From: Acidimicrobiia bacterium
GTDB taxonomy: Bacteria; Actinomycetota; Acidimicrobiia; Spongiisociales; ZC4RG35
Length of the DNA: 64,000 nucleotides
Direction: 5' to 3'
Assembly: GCA_017577575.1 (NCBI GenBank)
Contig: PKRG01000013.1
Location: forward strand, 1 to 64,000
Part shown: positions 30,833 through 41,200 of the stretch, piece by piece
Numbering within the stretch: the first letter of the stretch is position 1
Layout: each line of letters opens with the position of its first letter
Translations under genes and position numbers: made by a program
The notes under the pieces: generated by a model
The model's input: only the letters and a program-made list of their open reading frames with translations
The model's database searches: none
What the model was told of the DNA's origin: nothing

Positions 30833-33247
30833 TCAGGCCTCCGACGGCACCCAGACGAGCTTCAGCTCGGTGACCTGGATGTCGTCGCGCTCGAGGCCCA
30901 CCTCGATCGGCTCGACCGCGTCCGCCTTGGCGTCCCACTCGTCGGCCAGGGCGTCGATCTCGTCGGCCAGCTCCGCCTCCAGCCGGATCAGGTCGCGCTT
31001 TTCCTCCTCCAGACGGTTCAGGGCGGAATCCAGGTCCGCCGCCTTGCGCTGGGTCTGAGAACGGCGTGACGCCGCTCGGCGCACCGCCGCCGACCGGGAA
31101 CGGCCCCCGAGGATGGCGCCGAGCAGGTCGCCGGCTCCCGAGATCAGCTCCTCTTGCTTGCGGGCATCCACATCGGCGGCCAACTCGGCGACCCGCCGGT
31201 CGGCCCGGGCGATCTGGTCTTTGGCCCGCTCGATGCGGGCTGCGTAGCGGTTCTTCAGCTTGGCGATGGCGGCGTCGGCCTCCTCCTCGACGAGCTGGCG
31301 GCAGCGCTCCCTGAACTCCTCTTCGGTCTCGCCGGGCCGGGAGAATGCCTTCAACGCCGGGTTGTGCCAGATGGTGAGGCGCTGGGCGGCGAGCAGGTGG
31401 TCGGACAACGCCTTCTGCAGGTCCTTCCAGAACTTCGCCTCACTCGCCGGGAAGTCGGGCAAGACGAAGGGGCCGGTGCCTTCGTCGACGGGACGGAAGT
31501 CCCGGGGGTCGTGGTCGACCTGGTGGATCGCCTCCGGGCGGAGGGGGAGCGACGGGGGGTCGATCACCGCCTCGTACTCCTCGGTGTGGTCGATGCCTTT
31601 GGGGCGGTCGTCGTAGCGGAGACGGACCGTCGCCACCACCACCGGCCGCCAGCACGACGGGCTGGGGACGGCGCCCACCGTGTCGGCCCAGGGCGCCGCC
31701 GGGTCGAGGGCCGCCACCGGCACCCCCGAGGCGACCGGAGGGGCCACCGGCACCGTGTCGGCGACGGAGTCGTCGGCGGGCGGGGGCGGTGCCGTATCCG
31801 CCGGTGTCGGCTCGGGGACGGCCTCGCCGGCTGCCGGGCCCGGCTCGGCGGCGGGAACCGCCTTCTCGGCACCCCCGGTCAGCCTGGTGATCGCTTCCCG
31901 GTCGAGCGGGCCGGCCAGGTACGACATGGCCCAGCGCGACCCGAACACCACCGGGTCGGCCTCGCCGGTCTTCCGCATCACGAACTGGCGCTTGTCGAGG
32001 TTGGAGATGAGCGTGTCGAAGGCGGCGACGTCGGTCGACCCGCCGGCGTCGGCCAACCCTTCGACGATCCTCTTCTTGTCGTTTTCGGTCTGGAGCCGGC
32101 CGATCATCCACGTCCCGGCGTTCGACATCGCCTTGTAGTCGAGGTCCACCGGGTTCTGCGTGGACAGCACCATCCCCACCCCGTACGCCCGGGCCTGCTT
32201 GAGGATGGTGAGGATCTGCTTCTTCGCCGGCGGCTCCGCCACCGGCGGGGCGAACCCGAACACTTCGTCCATGTAGACCAGGGCGCGCAACTTCCCGGTA
32301 CCCGGCTGGCGGCGCATCCACGTCACCAGCTTGGCGAGGAGGAGCGTCACCACGAACTGCCGTTCCGCATCCGACAGGTGCGCCAAATAGACGATCGAAG
32401 CGGGAGTCCCGTCGCCGGTGTCGAGGAGGCGGCCGATGTCGAGTGGGTCGCCTTCGAGCCAGGTGGCGAACGACGGGGAGGCGAGGAGGCCGTTGAGCTT
32501 CTTCGCCAGCTCCATCCGCGACTGCTTCGGGTAGAAGTCGTCGAGCTGGAACACCCCGAGCTTGCGCAGCGGCGGGTCGGGGACCATGCCCACCAACTTG
32601 GCCAGGTCTAGGTGGCGGCCGGCGCGCCACTCGTTCTCGATCAGGTTGGCCAACAGGATGTGCTCGGGGCTCGAGACGGGATCGGCCTGGATGCCCACCA
32701 GCGCGAGCAGGGAGGAGACGAACCCTTCGATCTCGTCTCGCAGCGTCTCGGCGTGCTCGTCCCACGACAGCTCCGGGGCGTCGAGGGACCCCAGGACGTT
32801 GACCGGCGTGCCTGCCGTCGACCCCGGCGTGTAGATGCGGACGTCCGAGGACTCGGCGACCTGTCGCAGGCGGTCGCTCGTGATGCCCCAGTCTTCCAGG
32901 CCCTTCTTCCATGTCTCCGCGGTTTGGGCGGCGAGGTCGTCGACCGACACGCCGGCGCGTTCTGCGTCGGCTGGGTCGATCCACGGGGCGAAGTCGGCCG
33001 GGGAGAAGTCGGGGAAGATCAGCTCGAGGTTCCCCATGTCTCCTTTGGGATCGATGACGAGACACGGGATCCCGGCGGCGAGCGCCTCCTCGAGGAGCAC
33101 CATTCCGAGGCCGGTCTTTCCCGATCCGGTCATGCCCACGATCACGCCGTGGGTGACGAGGTCGTCGCTTTCGTAGAACAGGGGGTCGCCGCGGCCGTCG
33201 TCGCCGGCCACCGCGCCGATGTAGAACGTGCCGGGGGGCTGTTCCAT
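30833..33247 (-). CDS. HerA-like ATPase with C-terminal coiled coil
   Basis: The 804-residue protein has an FtsK/HerA-type ATPase domain in residues 1 to about 450: Walker A VGMTGSGKTGLGMVLLEEAL, LVIDPKGDMGNLEL, Walker B LVYMDEVFGFAPP, and the arginine/sensor region LSTQNPVDLDYKAMSNAGTW. A Pro/Ala-rich linker (about 455-535), a mixed domain, and a long charged coiled coil (about 640-790, ERAKDQIARADRRVAELAAD) follow. HerA-like motors move DNA or peptides, and some act in defence or conjugation, but this chain stands alone without a nuclease partner and its role is unknown. The start ATG 33247 has AGGGATAGAGGG just upstream. Confidence 0.8.
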   Translation of the reverse strand: MEQPPGTFYIGAVAGDDGRGDPLFYESDDLVTHGVIVGMTGSGKTGLGMVLLEEALAAGIPCLVIDPKGDMGNLELIFPDFSPADFAPWIDPADAERAGVSVDDLAAQTAETWKKGLEDWGITSDRLRQVAESSDVRIYTPGSTAGTPVNVLGSLDAPELSWDEHAETLRDEIEGFVSSLLALVGIQADPVSSPEHILLANLIENEWRAGRHLDLAKLVGMVPDPPLRKLGVFQLDDFYPKQSRMELAKKLNGLLASPSFATWLEGDPLDIGRLLDTGDGTPASIVYLAHLSDAERQFVVTLLLAKLVTWMRRQPGTGKLRALVYMDEVFGFAPPVAEPPAKKQILTILKQARAYGVGMVLSTQNPVDLDYKAMSNAGTWMIGRLQTENDKKRIVEGLADAGGSTDVAAFDTLISNLDKRQFVMRKTGEADPVVFGSRWAMSYLAGPLDREAITRLTGGAEKAVPAAEPGPAAGEAVPEPTPADTAPPPPADDSVADTVPVAPPVASGVPVAALDPAAPWADTVGAVPSPSCWRPVVVATVRLRYDDRPKGIDHTEEYEAVIDPPSLPLRPEAIHQVDHDPRDFRPVDEGTGPFVLPDFPASEAKFWKDLQKALSDHLLAAQRLTIWHNPALKAFSRPGETEEEFRERCRQLVEEEADAAIAKLKNRYAARIERAKDQIARADRRVAELAADVDARKQEELISGAGDLLGAILGGRSRSAAVRRAASRRSQTQRKAADLDSALNRLEEEKRDLIRLEAELADEIDALADEWDAKADAVEPIEVGLERDDIQVTELKLVWVPSEA

Positions 33248-33283
33248 CCCTCTATCCCTCCTTCCGCAGCGGACGTTAACCGC

Positions 33284-34450
33284 TCAGCCGTCCAGGGGCG
33301 GGACGGTGCACCCGTCGAGGCTCGGCCCGGGGCGGTCCACCTCCCACAGGTCGGGCTCGGGCGGGGGGAGGGGGGTGTCGTCGGTGGTCACGAACCTGAC
33401 CAGCGCCCGGTACACGGCTTCGGCGTAGGCCTGGCGGACGTCGTCGCGCATGGCGAGGGCCTCTTCGGTGGGGTTGGAGATGTACAGGCCCTCCGATATC
33501 ACCGCCGGGACCTCCGCCTCGGCGAGCAGCGTGTACCAGTCGTCGCCGTCGCCGTTCACCCTCGAGGTGAGCCCGTCGCCCGGCGTGCCCATCCAGTCGG
33601 CGTCGTAGCGGCTCAAGGTGGAACGGAGCTCTTCGACGATCAGGGCGCCCAGTCGGGGCGAATCGGGGTCGGCGAGGGAAACGAACGCCTCCGAGCCCGG
33701 ATGGTCCAAAGGGGCTTCCGGCATCGTGTTGTGGTGGATCGACACCAGCGCGGTGGCGTCCAACGCATTGGCAACCCGGGCGCGGAAGGTGAGGCCCAGC
33801 TGGTACTGGCCGCCGTTGGGGCCCTCGGGGGAGCGGGTGAGAACCGCCACCGCCGCCGCCGGCACGGAGTCGCCTGCTCTGACCTCACCCGTGGTCCAGT
33901 CGACGTCGTGGGGGGCTCGCAGCAGCTCCACCAGCCGGGCGGCCACGTCCAGGTTCACTTCCGCCTCGGTGAGCCCGTTGGGGCCCACGGCCCCGTAGTC
34001 GGGGACGCCGTGGCCGGGGTCGATCACGAACACGGCGTGGTCGAATCTCCCCTCCTCCCGATCCGCGGGGACGGTGCCCACCTCCACCTCGTGGGCGGCG
34101 ACGATCGCCTCGTTGTTGCAGGTGTCGAACACCCGGTATCCCCCGTCGACCTCGCCGATTATCGGGAGTAGGACCCCGCCGGCGGCTGCGACCGCGCTCG
34201 AGCCGTCGGCGGAACGGACCGACGTGCCGTCGCGGGTGATCACGTACGCCGGCCGCTCCCGGCGCTCGTCGGCCGCCATCGGGGCGGGGTCCACCGGTTC
34301 GGGAGGCGCCTCTCCGTCGGCGACCACCACCTCCGACGCGACGTCGGCGCGCGCCGTCCACGGCATGTCGCCGTTGACCAACCTCCAGGCGAGGATCCCG
34401 CCGAAAGTTCCCAGGATCAGAGAGATCGTGACGATCAGGCGCAGTCTCAC
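33284..34450 (-). CDS. N-acetylmuramoyl-L-alanine amidase (Amidase_3), membrane anchored
   Basis: The 388-residue protein starts at GTG 34450 with a membrane anchor or signal (VRLRLIVTISLILGTFGGIL). After a linker, the zinc amidase domain shows the ligands in sequence: VFVIDPGHGVPDYGAV, NGLTEAEVNLDVAARL, ATALVSIHHNTMPEAPLDHP and the catalytic Glu in VPAVISEGLYISNPTEEAL. It cleaves the amide bond between muramic acid and the stem peptide outside the membrane, acting in cell-wall turnover or separation. It is divergent from the ABC exporter genes. Confidence 0.9.
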   Translation of the reverse strand: MRLRLIVTISLILGTFGGILAWRLVNGDMPWTARADVASEVVVADGEAPPEPVDPAPMAADERRERPAYVITRDGTSVRSADGSSAVAAAGGVLLPIIGEVDGGYRVFDTCNNEAIVAAHEVEVGTVPADREEGRFDHAVFVIDPGHGVPDYGAVGPNGLTEAEVNLDVAARLVELLRAPHDVDWTTGEVRAGDSVPAAAVAVLTRSPEGPNGGQYQLGLTFRARVANALDATALVSIHHNTMPEAPLDHPGSEAFVSLADPDSPRLGALIVEELRSTLSRYDADWMGTPGDGLTSRVNGDGDDWYTLLAEAEVPAVISEGLYISNPTEEALAMRDDVRQAYAEAVYRALVRFVTTDDTPLPPPEPDLWEVDRPGPSLDGCTVPPLDG

Positions 34451-34585
34451 GCGGACGTCACCGTAGGTGTGGACCTGTGCGTTTGCGGCATCGGGGTATA
34501 CACCTCTGGGGCGGCCCGCGGGTTCCGCCCGATGCGTAATTCTGTCTCGGCACCCGTCGGGCACCGATAGGCTTTCGGTGTCCTC

Positions 34586-36388
34586 ATGGCCACCCCGACC
34601 GCCCCCGTATCGGCTCGCGCCGTCGTCGGACAAGGCCTTCGTCTCGTCGGAGGTTTCGCCCGCGCGCGCCCGGCGCCGTTCGTGCTGGCGGTGCTGGGTG
34701 CGACTCTCTTCGCCGGGGCGATCATCGCCGCTTCGCAGGTGATCGGGTGGGTCACCGACACGGTCATCGTGCCGGTGCTCACCGGCGGCGAGCCGCGGGA
34801 GGGGAAGCTGCTGCCGGCGGTGCTGGCGATCCTCGGGGTGGCGGTGTGGAAGGCGGCGGCGATCGTCCTGCGCCGCAACGCCGCCGGCTACCTCCAGTTC
34901 AAGACGCAACAGGACGTCCGCGAGAGGCTGATCGAGCACCAACTGGGCCTGTCGCTGTCGTGGTTCGGCCGCCAGTCGATGGGCGACCTCCTCGCCATCG
35001 CCGACAACGACACCCGCCAAGCCACCGGTGTGCTGGCCCCGTTCCCGTACGCCAGCGGCGTGTCCCTCCTCATCGTCGGCACGGTCGTCCTCATGTTCTT
35101 CATCGACTTCTGGGTCGGCCTGGTGGCGCTGGTGGGGATGGCCCTGGTCGTCTTCGTCGAGGTGCGGGCGGCGGTGACCGTCTACCCGGCGTGGGAGGGC
35201 ATCCAGAAGCAGATGGGCAAGGTCACCGGCGTCGCCCACGAGTCGTTCGACGGGGCGCTCACCGTCAAGGCCCTGGGCCGGGAGGAGCACGAAGTCGCCC
35301 GGCTCCGCACGGAGTCGGAGGACCTGGCCCGGCGCATCGCCGAGACCAACTCGCTGTGGGAGACGTACCGGGTGATCATCACCACCCTGATGCCGGCCAT
35401 CAGCCTCGCCGTCCTGGTGGTGGGAGCCGTCCGCGTCGACGCCGGCGCCGCCTCGGCGGGCGATGTCGTCTCCGGGCTCTATCTGCTGGGCCTCCTCGCC
35501 TTCCCGGTCCAGCTCATCGCCTTCGTCCTCTTCGACATGGCGGCGTCGCTCCCCGCCCAGCGCCGGGTCCAGACGGTCCTGGAGGTGGACGAGGTGGTGG
35601 AGTACGGCACCGAGAAGGCGGCGCCCGGATCCGGGCCGGCGCCGGTCGCCGGTGACCGCGTCAGCTTCGGCTACGAGCCCGACACGGTCGTGTTGGACGA
35701 CGTCGTGCTCGACATCCCCGCCGGGCGCACGGTCGCCGTGGTCGGGCCCACCGGGTCCGGCAAGTCGACGCTGACCATGCTGCTCGCCCGCCTGTGGGAC
35801 CCCGGGAGCGGGCGCATCCGCATCGACGGCCGCGACCTGCGCAGCTTCGCCCGCTACGAGCTGCCCCGAGAGATCGCATTCGTCTCCCAGAACTCGTTCC
35901 TGTTCGACGACACCGTCGCCGGCAACATCACCCTGGGTGGGGACTACCGCGAGGAGGCGATCGTGGAGGCCGCCATCATGGCCGGCGCCCACGAGTTCAT
36001 CACCGAGCTGCCCAACGGCTACGACACCCGCATCGGCGAGCGGGGCGCCGCCCTGTCGGGAGGGCAGCGCCAGCGGATCGCTCTCGCCCGGGCCCTGATC
36101 CGCCGGCCGCGGGTCTTGATCCTCGACGACGCCACCTCGGCCGTCGACCCGTCGGTGGAGGCGCAGATCCTGCGCCGTCTCAAGTCCGCCGACCTGCCTT
36201 CGACGGTGATTCTCGTCGCCTACCGGCCTTCGTCCATCCGCCTCGCCGACGAAGTCGTGTACATCGAAGACGGACGGGTCGTCGCCCAGAGCAGCCACGA
36301 GGAGCTGATGCAGACCCAGCCCGGGTACGCCCGCCTCGTCCGGGCCTACGAGGAAGACGCCGCCGAACGCGCCAGGAGCGCCCGATGA
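34586..36388 (+). CDS. ABC exporter half-transporter with degenerate ATPase site
   Basis: The 600-residue protein has a six-helix membrane domain (residues about 25-330) and a nucleotide-binding domain. Walker A VVGPTGSGKSTLTMLL and signature ALSGGQRQRIALARAL are intact, but Walker B ends LILDDATSAVD with Asp where the catalytic Glu belongs, and the H-loop reads LVAYRPSSIRLAD with Tyr in place of His. These losses define a non-catalytic site in heterodimeric exporters such as TM287/288. The following gene overlaps by ATGA and encodes the partner with the intact catalytic Glu and His. TAGGCT at 34568-34573 may be the -10 box. The substrate (lipid or drug) is unknown. Confidence 0.92.
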   Translation: MATPTAPVSARAVVGQGLRLVGGFARARPAPFVLAVLGATLFAGAIIAASQVIGWVTDTVIVPVLTGGEPREGKLLPAVLAILGVAVWKAAAIVLRRNAAGYLQFKTQQDVRERLIEHQLGLSLSWFGRQSMGDLLAIADNDTRQATGVLAPFPYASGVSLLIVGTVVLMFFIDFWVGLVALVGMALVVFVEVRAAVTVYPAWEGIQKQMGKVTGVAHESFDGALTVKALGREEHEVARLRTESEDLARRIAETNSLWETYRVIITTLMPAISLAVLVVGAVRVDAGAASAGDVVSGLYLLGLLAFPVQLIAFVLFDMAASLPAQRRVQTVLEVDEVVEYGTEKAAPGSGPAPVAGDRVSFGYEPDTVVLDDVVLDIPAGRTVAVVGPTGSGKSTLTMLLARLWDPGSGRIRIDGRDLRSFARYELPREIAFVSQNSFLFDDTVAGNITLGGDYREEAIVEAAIMAGAHEFITELPNGYDTRIGERGAALSGGQRQRIALARALIRRPRVLILDDATSAVDPSVEAQILRRLKSADLPSTVILVAYRPSSIRLADEVVYIEDGRVVAQSSHEELMQTQPGYARLVRAYEEDAAERARSAR

Positions 36389-38160
36389 GCGACGCCACCT
36401 CCACACCGAGGATCTCGACTGTCGCCGGCATCCGCCGGGCACTCAAGGAGGCGCCGAGGCTCGGGCATCGCCTGTGGCTGATCGTCGTCCTCAACGGCTT
36501 CGGCACCCTCGTCCACGTGTTGGTCCCGGTGCTGATCCAACAGACCGTCGACCGGGACCTGACGGAGGCGGGCGTCGACGTCGCATCCGTGCTCGTCAAG
36601 GTGGCGGTGGCGGCGGTGGTGCTCGTCCTCGGGGCCGTGGCGAGCCGGCAGGCGATGGTGCGCCTGGCTCACCAGGCGGCACACGGGTTGTCGGACCTGC
36701 GAATCAAGGTGTTCGACAAGCTGATCCGCAGCTCGATGCTCCACGTCCAATCGGAACGGCGCGGCGCCCTGGTCTCGCGGGTCACCTCCGACATCACCAC
36801 CGTCCAGGAGTTCACCGAATGGGGCGGCGTCGTGTTCATCGTCAACAGCGCCCAGGTGCTGATCGCCATCGCCGCCATGGTGCTCTACGAGTGGCGGCTG
36901 GCGCTCCTCGTCGTCGGCGCGGTCGTGGTGTACGCCTTCGTCCTGATCTGGTTCCAGCGCATCCTGCAGCGCAACTACGACCGCGTCCGGCGGGTCGTGG
37001 CCGACTCGCTCGCCGTGATGGGCGAGGCGGTGACCGGCCTGCCGGAAGTCCGCGCCTTCGGCATCGAAGAGAAGACGATGGAGCGGGTGCGCAACGCCCT
37101 GGAGCGGCGGTCCCGGACGGAGTTCCGCACCGCCGCGTTCGGCAACGCCCTGTTCTCCACCGCCGAGGTATTCGCCGCCGGCCTCACCGCGGCCGTGGTC
37201 GTCGTGGGGATCCTGCTCGGCCCGTCCGAAGGCGTGACGGCCGGCGTCCTCATCGCCTTCCTGTTCCTCGTCAACCTGCTGATCGAGCCGGTGCAGAGCC
37301 TGGTCGAGATCCTGGACTTCGCCCAGAACGCCGGCGCCGGCCTCCGCCGCGTCGTGGGGGTGCTGGACCGCGCCGACGAGATCCGCGAGCCGGCCGACCC
37401 GGTCCCGTTGCCCTCGGGGGTGCTGGGCGTGGAGTTCGAGAACGTCCGCTTCGCCTATCCGGGCGGCCCGGACGTGCTTTCCGACGTCGACGTGGAGATC
37501 CGGCCCGGCTCGCGGGTGGCGGTCGTGGGCGAGACGGGCTCTGGCAAGACCACCTTCGCCAAGTTGTTGGTGCGGATGCTCGACCCGGTCGAGGGCACGG
37601 TGCGCATCGGAGGCGTCGACCTCCGCCGGGTGGCGCGGGCGGATCTGCGGCGGCGGGTCGCCTTCGTGCCCCAGGAGGGGTTCCTCTTCGAGGGGACCAT
37701 CGCCGACAACGTGCGCTACGGGTCGCCGCAGGCGACGGAGCGGGAGATCCGCACCGCCTTCATCGAGCTGGGCCTCGACGGCTGGTTGCAGAGCCTGCCT
37801 GCCGAGATGGCCACGGAGGTCGGGGAGCGGGGCGGCAACCTGTCGGCGGGCGAGCGCCAACTCGTCGCCCTGGTCAGGGCGTGGATCTCCGCCCCGGACC
37901 TGTTGGTCCTCGACGAGGCGACCTCCGCCGTCGACCCGGCCCTCGACGTCCAGCTGCGGCGGGCGATCGACCGGCTCACCGCCGGCCGGACCTCGGTGAC
38001 GATCGCGCACCGCCTGGCCACCGCCGAGGCGGCCGACGAGGTGCTGGTCTTCGACGCCGGCAGGCTCGTCGAACGCGGCCCCCACGCCGAGTTGGTCCAG
38101 CGAGGCGGCGTGTATGCCGCCCTGTACGCCGACTGGGTGACGGGCACCCTGGCGGGCTGA
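36385..38160 (+). CDS. ABC exporter half-transporter, catalytically complete partner
   Basis: The 591-residue protein has a membrane domain (residues about 25-320) and a nucleotide-binding domain with Walker A VVGETGSGKTTFAKLL, Walker B LLVLDEATSAVDP with the catalytic Glu, and H-loop TSVTIAHRLATAEAAD. Its signature motif, however, is LSAGERQ rather than LSGGQ. Paired with the previous protein this gives one consensus site (this Walker A/B with the partner's LSGGQ) and one degenerate site. The ATGA overlap with the first half-transporter supports heterodimer formation at a fixed ratio. Confidence 0.92.
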   Translation: MSDATSTPRISTVAGIRRALKEAPRLGHRLWLIVVLNGFGTLVHVLVPVLIQQTVDRDLTEAGVDVASVLVKVAVAAVVLVLGAVASRQAMVRLAHQAAHGLSDLRIKVFDKLIRSSMLHVQSERRGALVSRVTSDITTVQEFTEWGGVVFIVNSAQVLIAIAAMVLYEWRLALLVVGAVVVYAFVLIWFQRILQRNYDRVRRVVADSLAVMGEAVTGLPEVRAFGIEEKTMERVRNALERRSRTEFRTAAFGNALFSTAEVFAAGLTAAVVVVGILLGPSEGVTAGVLIAFLFLVNLLIEPVQSLVEILDFAQNAGAGLRRVVGVLDRADEIREPADPVPLPSGVLGVEFENVRFAYPGGPDVLSDVDVEIRPGSRVAVVGETGSGKTTFAKLLVRMLDPVEGTVRIGGVDLRRVARADLRRRVAFVPQEGFLFEGTIADNVRYGSPQATEREIRTAFIELGLDGWLQSLPAEMATEVGERGGNLSAGERQLVALVRAWISAPDLLVLDEATSAVDPALDVQLRRAIDRLTAGRTSVTIAHRLATAEAADEVLVFDAGRLVERGPHAELVQRGGVYAALYADWVTGTLAG

Positions 38161-38191
38161 GAGTCCCCGTCGGTCAAGAACCCGCCCTTCC

Positions 38192-38197
38192 TACAAT
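38192..38197 (+). promoter_or_regulatory. Putative -10 box of kgd
   Basis: TACAAT, five of six bases matching TATAAT, lies 13 bases before ATG 38211. The short 5' UTR would contain no clear Shine-Dalgarno sequence. Confidence 0.45.
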
Positions 38198-38210
38198 CGG
38201 GTGTATCCCG

Positions 38211-41200
38211 ATGTTCGAGACCTCCCGAGCCGGACGCAACGACTGGCTGATCGAGGAGATGTACGAGCGCTACCTCGATTCTCCTCAGTCGGTCAGCGAG
38301 GAGTGGCGCCGCTTCTTCGAGAACGGTGGCCGCCCCGACGGCCACCAGGCATCCGCCAGCCCGACGCAGGCTGACCAGGCGCGTCCGCCGGCCGCCCCTC
38401 CCCAGGCGGGAGACGGCTCGCCGCCCCCGTCGGCCCAGCCGGCGCCGCCCGCCCGACAGGCCGACGCCGCCCCGGAGAACGCCACGCCGCTTCGCGGGAT
38501 CACCGGGGTGATCGCCGAGCGGATGGACGAGAGCCTCGCCGTGCCCACCGCGACGTCGGTGCGGACGATGCCGGCCAAGCTGCTCGAGGTCAACCGCCGG
38601 ATCCTCAACAACCACCTCGGCCGCCTCCCGGACGGCGGCAAGGTGAGCTTCACCCACATCATCGGCTGGGCGGTGGTGAAGGCTCTGCGGCAGATGCCCG
38701 AGCTCAACGTCTCCTTCGCCAGGATCGACGGCGCCCCTTACGCCCTGCGCCATCCCCACGTCAACCTCGGCCTGGCCATCGACCTGGAGCGCCCCGACGG
38801 CAGCCGGGTCCTGCTCGTCCCCAACATCAAAGCCGCCGACCAGATGGAGTTCCGCCAGTTCTGGCTGGCGTACGAGGACGTGGTGAGAAAGACCCGGGCC
38901 AACAAGCTCACCCCCGACGACTTCGCCGGGACCACCGTCACCCTCACCAACCCGGGGACGCTGGGGACGCTGCAGTCCGTCCCCCGGCTGATGCCCGACC
39001 AGGGCCTGATCGTCGGGGTCGGGGCGATCACCTACCCGCCCGAGTACCAGGCGGCCGACCCCGAGCACCTCGCCCGCCAGGGTATCGGCCGCGTCATCAC
39101 CCTCACCTCCACCTACGACCACCGGGTGATCCAGGGAGCCCAGTCGGGCGAGCTCCTCGGCCGCATCCACTCCTACCTGCTGGGCGAGGACGGCTTCTAC
39201 GACGAGATCTTCACCTCGATGGGAGTGCCGTACACCCCGGCGCGATGGGCGATCGACGACAACCCGCCCGTGGGCAGCACCGAGTGGATCGCCAAGCAGG
39301 CGAACGTGTTCCGGCTCATCAACGCCTACCGGGTGCGGGGTCACTTGATCGCCGACCTCGACCCGTTGCGCATGGAGCCGCCGCGGATGTACGAGGAGCT
39401 CGACCCGCTCTCGTACGGCTTCACGATCTGGGACCTCGACCGCGAGTTCGCCACGGGCGGGATCCTCGGCACCGAGACGATGAAGCTCGGGCGGATCCTG
39501 TCGATCCTGCGCGACGCCTACTGCCGGACCATCGGCATCGAGTACATGCACATCCAGGAGCCGGAGCAGAAGCGCTGGATCCAGGAGCGGGTGGAGGTCG
39601 AGCAGCGGCCGATCACCTCCGAGGAGCGCCGTCGCATCCTCCACAAGCTCAACGAGGCGGAGGCGTTCGAGGCCTTCCTCCACACCAAGTACGTGGGCCA
39701 GAAGCGCTTCGGCCTGGAGGGCGCCGAGAGCCTCATCCCCCTCCTCGACTGCATCCTCACTTCCGCCGCCCAGGCGAAGATGGACTCGGCGGTGATCGGG
39801 ATGGCCCACCGCGGCCGGCTCAACGTCCTCGCCAACATCATCGGCAAGCCGCCGGCGCGGATCTTCCGCGAGTTCGACGGCGACCTGCTCCCCGGGATGG
39901 AGGGGGGAGCCGACGACGTCAAGTACCACCTGGGCGCCAAGGGGGTGTACCAGACGCCGGCGGCGCCGATCGAGGTGGAGGTCGTCGCCAACCCCAGCCA
40001 CCTGGAGGCGGTCGACCCGGTGCTCGAGGGCGTCGCCCGGGCCAAGCAGGACAAGCTGGGCAGTGGCGGCTCGGACCGGGTGCTTCCCATCCTCCTCCAC
40101 GGCGACGCTGCCTACGCCGGCCAGGGCGTCGTGGTCGAGACCCACAACCTGTCCCAGCTGCCGGGCTACCGGACGGGCGGGACGGTGCACATCGTCATCA
40201 ACAACCGGGTGGGATTCACGACCTCGGAGGAGGAAGCTCGCTCCAGCCACTACGCCACCGACGTCGCCAAGACGGTCCAGGCGCCGATCTTCCACGTCAA
40301 CGCCGACGACCCCGAGGCGGTGGTCCGCGTCGGGCGCCTCGCCTTCGCCTTCCGTCAGGCGTTCCACAAGGACGTGGTCATCGACCTCGTCTGCTACCGC
40401 CGGCGGGGCCACAACGAGAGCGACGAGCCGTCCTACACCCAGCCGTTGATGTACAAGAAGATCGAGGCGCACCCGTCGGTGCGGAAGCTGTACCTCGAGC
40501 GCCTGGTCAGCTCCGGGGAGATGTCGAGGGAGGAATGCGACCGGATGCTGGCCGAGTACCGCCAGCTCCTCGACGCCGCCTTCAAGAGCAGCCGGGAGCC
40601 GACCACGGTGCCCGCCCGGGTGGTGGAAGACGAACGGGAGACCGAGCCCGAGACCGCCGTCGACCGCCAGACCCTCGACTACATCCTCGACCGGATCACC
40701 GACGTCCCGGAGGGCTTCACCGTCCACCCCAAGCTCGTTCGGATGATCGAGCAGCGACGGTCCGCCCTGGCAGACGGGCAGGTGGACTGGGCCACGGCGG
40801 AGGCGCTGGCGTTCGGGTCGCTCGCCCTCCAGGGGGTCCCGGTGCGGCTCGCCGGCGAGGACTCCCGGCGGGGGACGTTCAGCCACCGTCACGCCGAGCT
40901 GGTCGACTACGAGACCGGCGAGAGGTGGGCTCCGCTCGAGCAACTCACCGACGAGACGCGGGTGAGGATCGTCGACTCCCTGCTGTCGGAGTTCGCCGCC
41001 GTCGGGTTCGAATACGGGTACTCGATCGAATGGCCGGAAGCGCTCGTCATCTGGGAAGCCCAGTACGGGGACTTCGCCAACGGCGCCCAGGTCATCATCG
41101 ACCAGTTCATCGCCGCCGGCGAGGCGAAGTGGAACCAGAGGTCGGGGCTCACGCTGCTGCTGCCCCACGGCTACGAGGGTCAGGGCCCGGAGCACTCGTC

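Noticed and set aside
30833..33247. An anti-phage HerA-nuclease defence system
   Set aside because: The HerA-like ATPase lacks an adjacent SIR2, DUF4297, NurA or other effector gene; its neighbours are a sigma factor and a cell-wall amidase.
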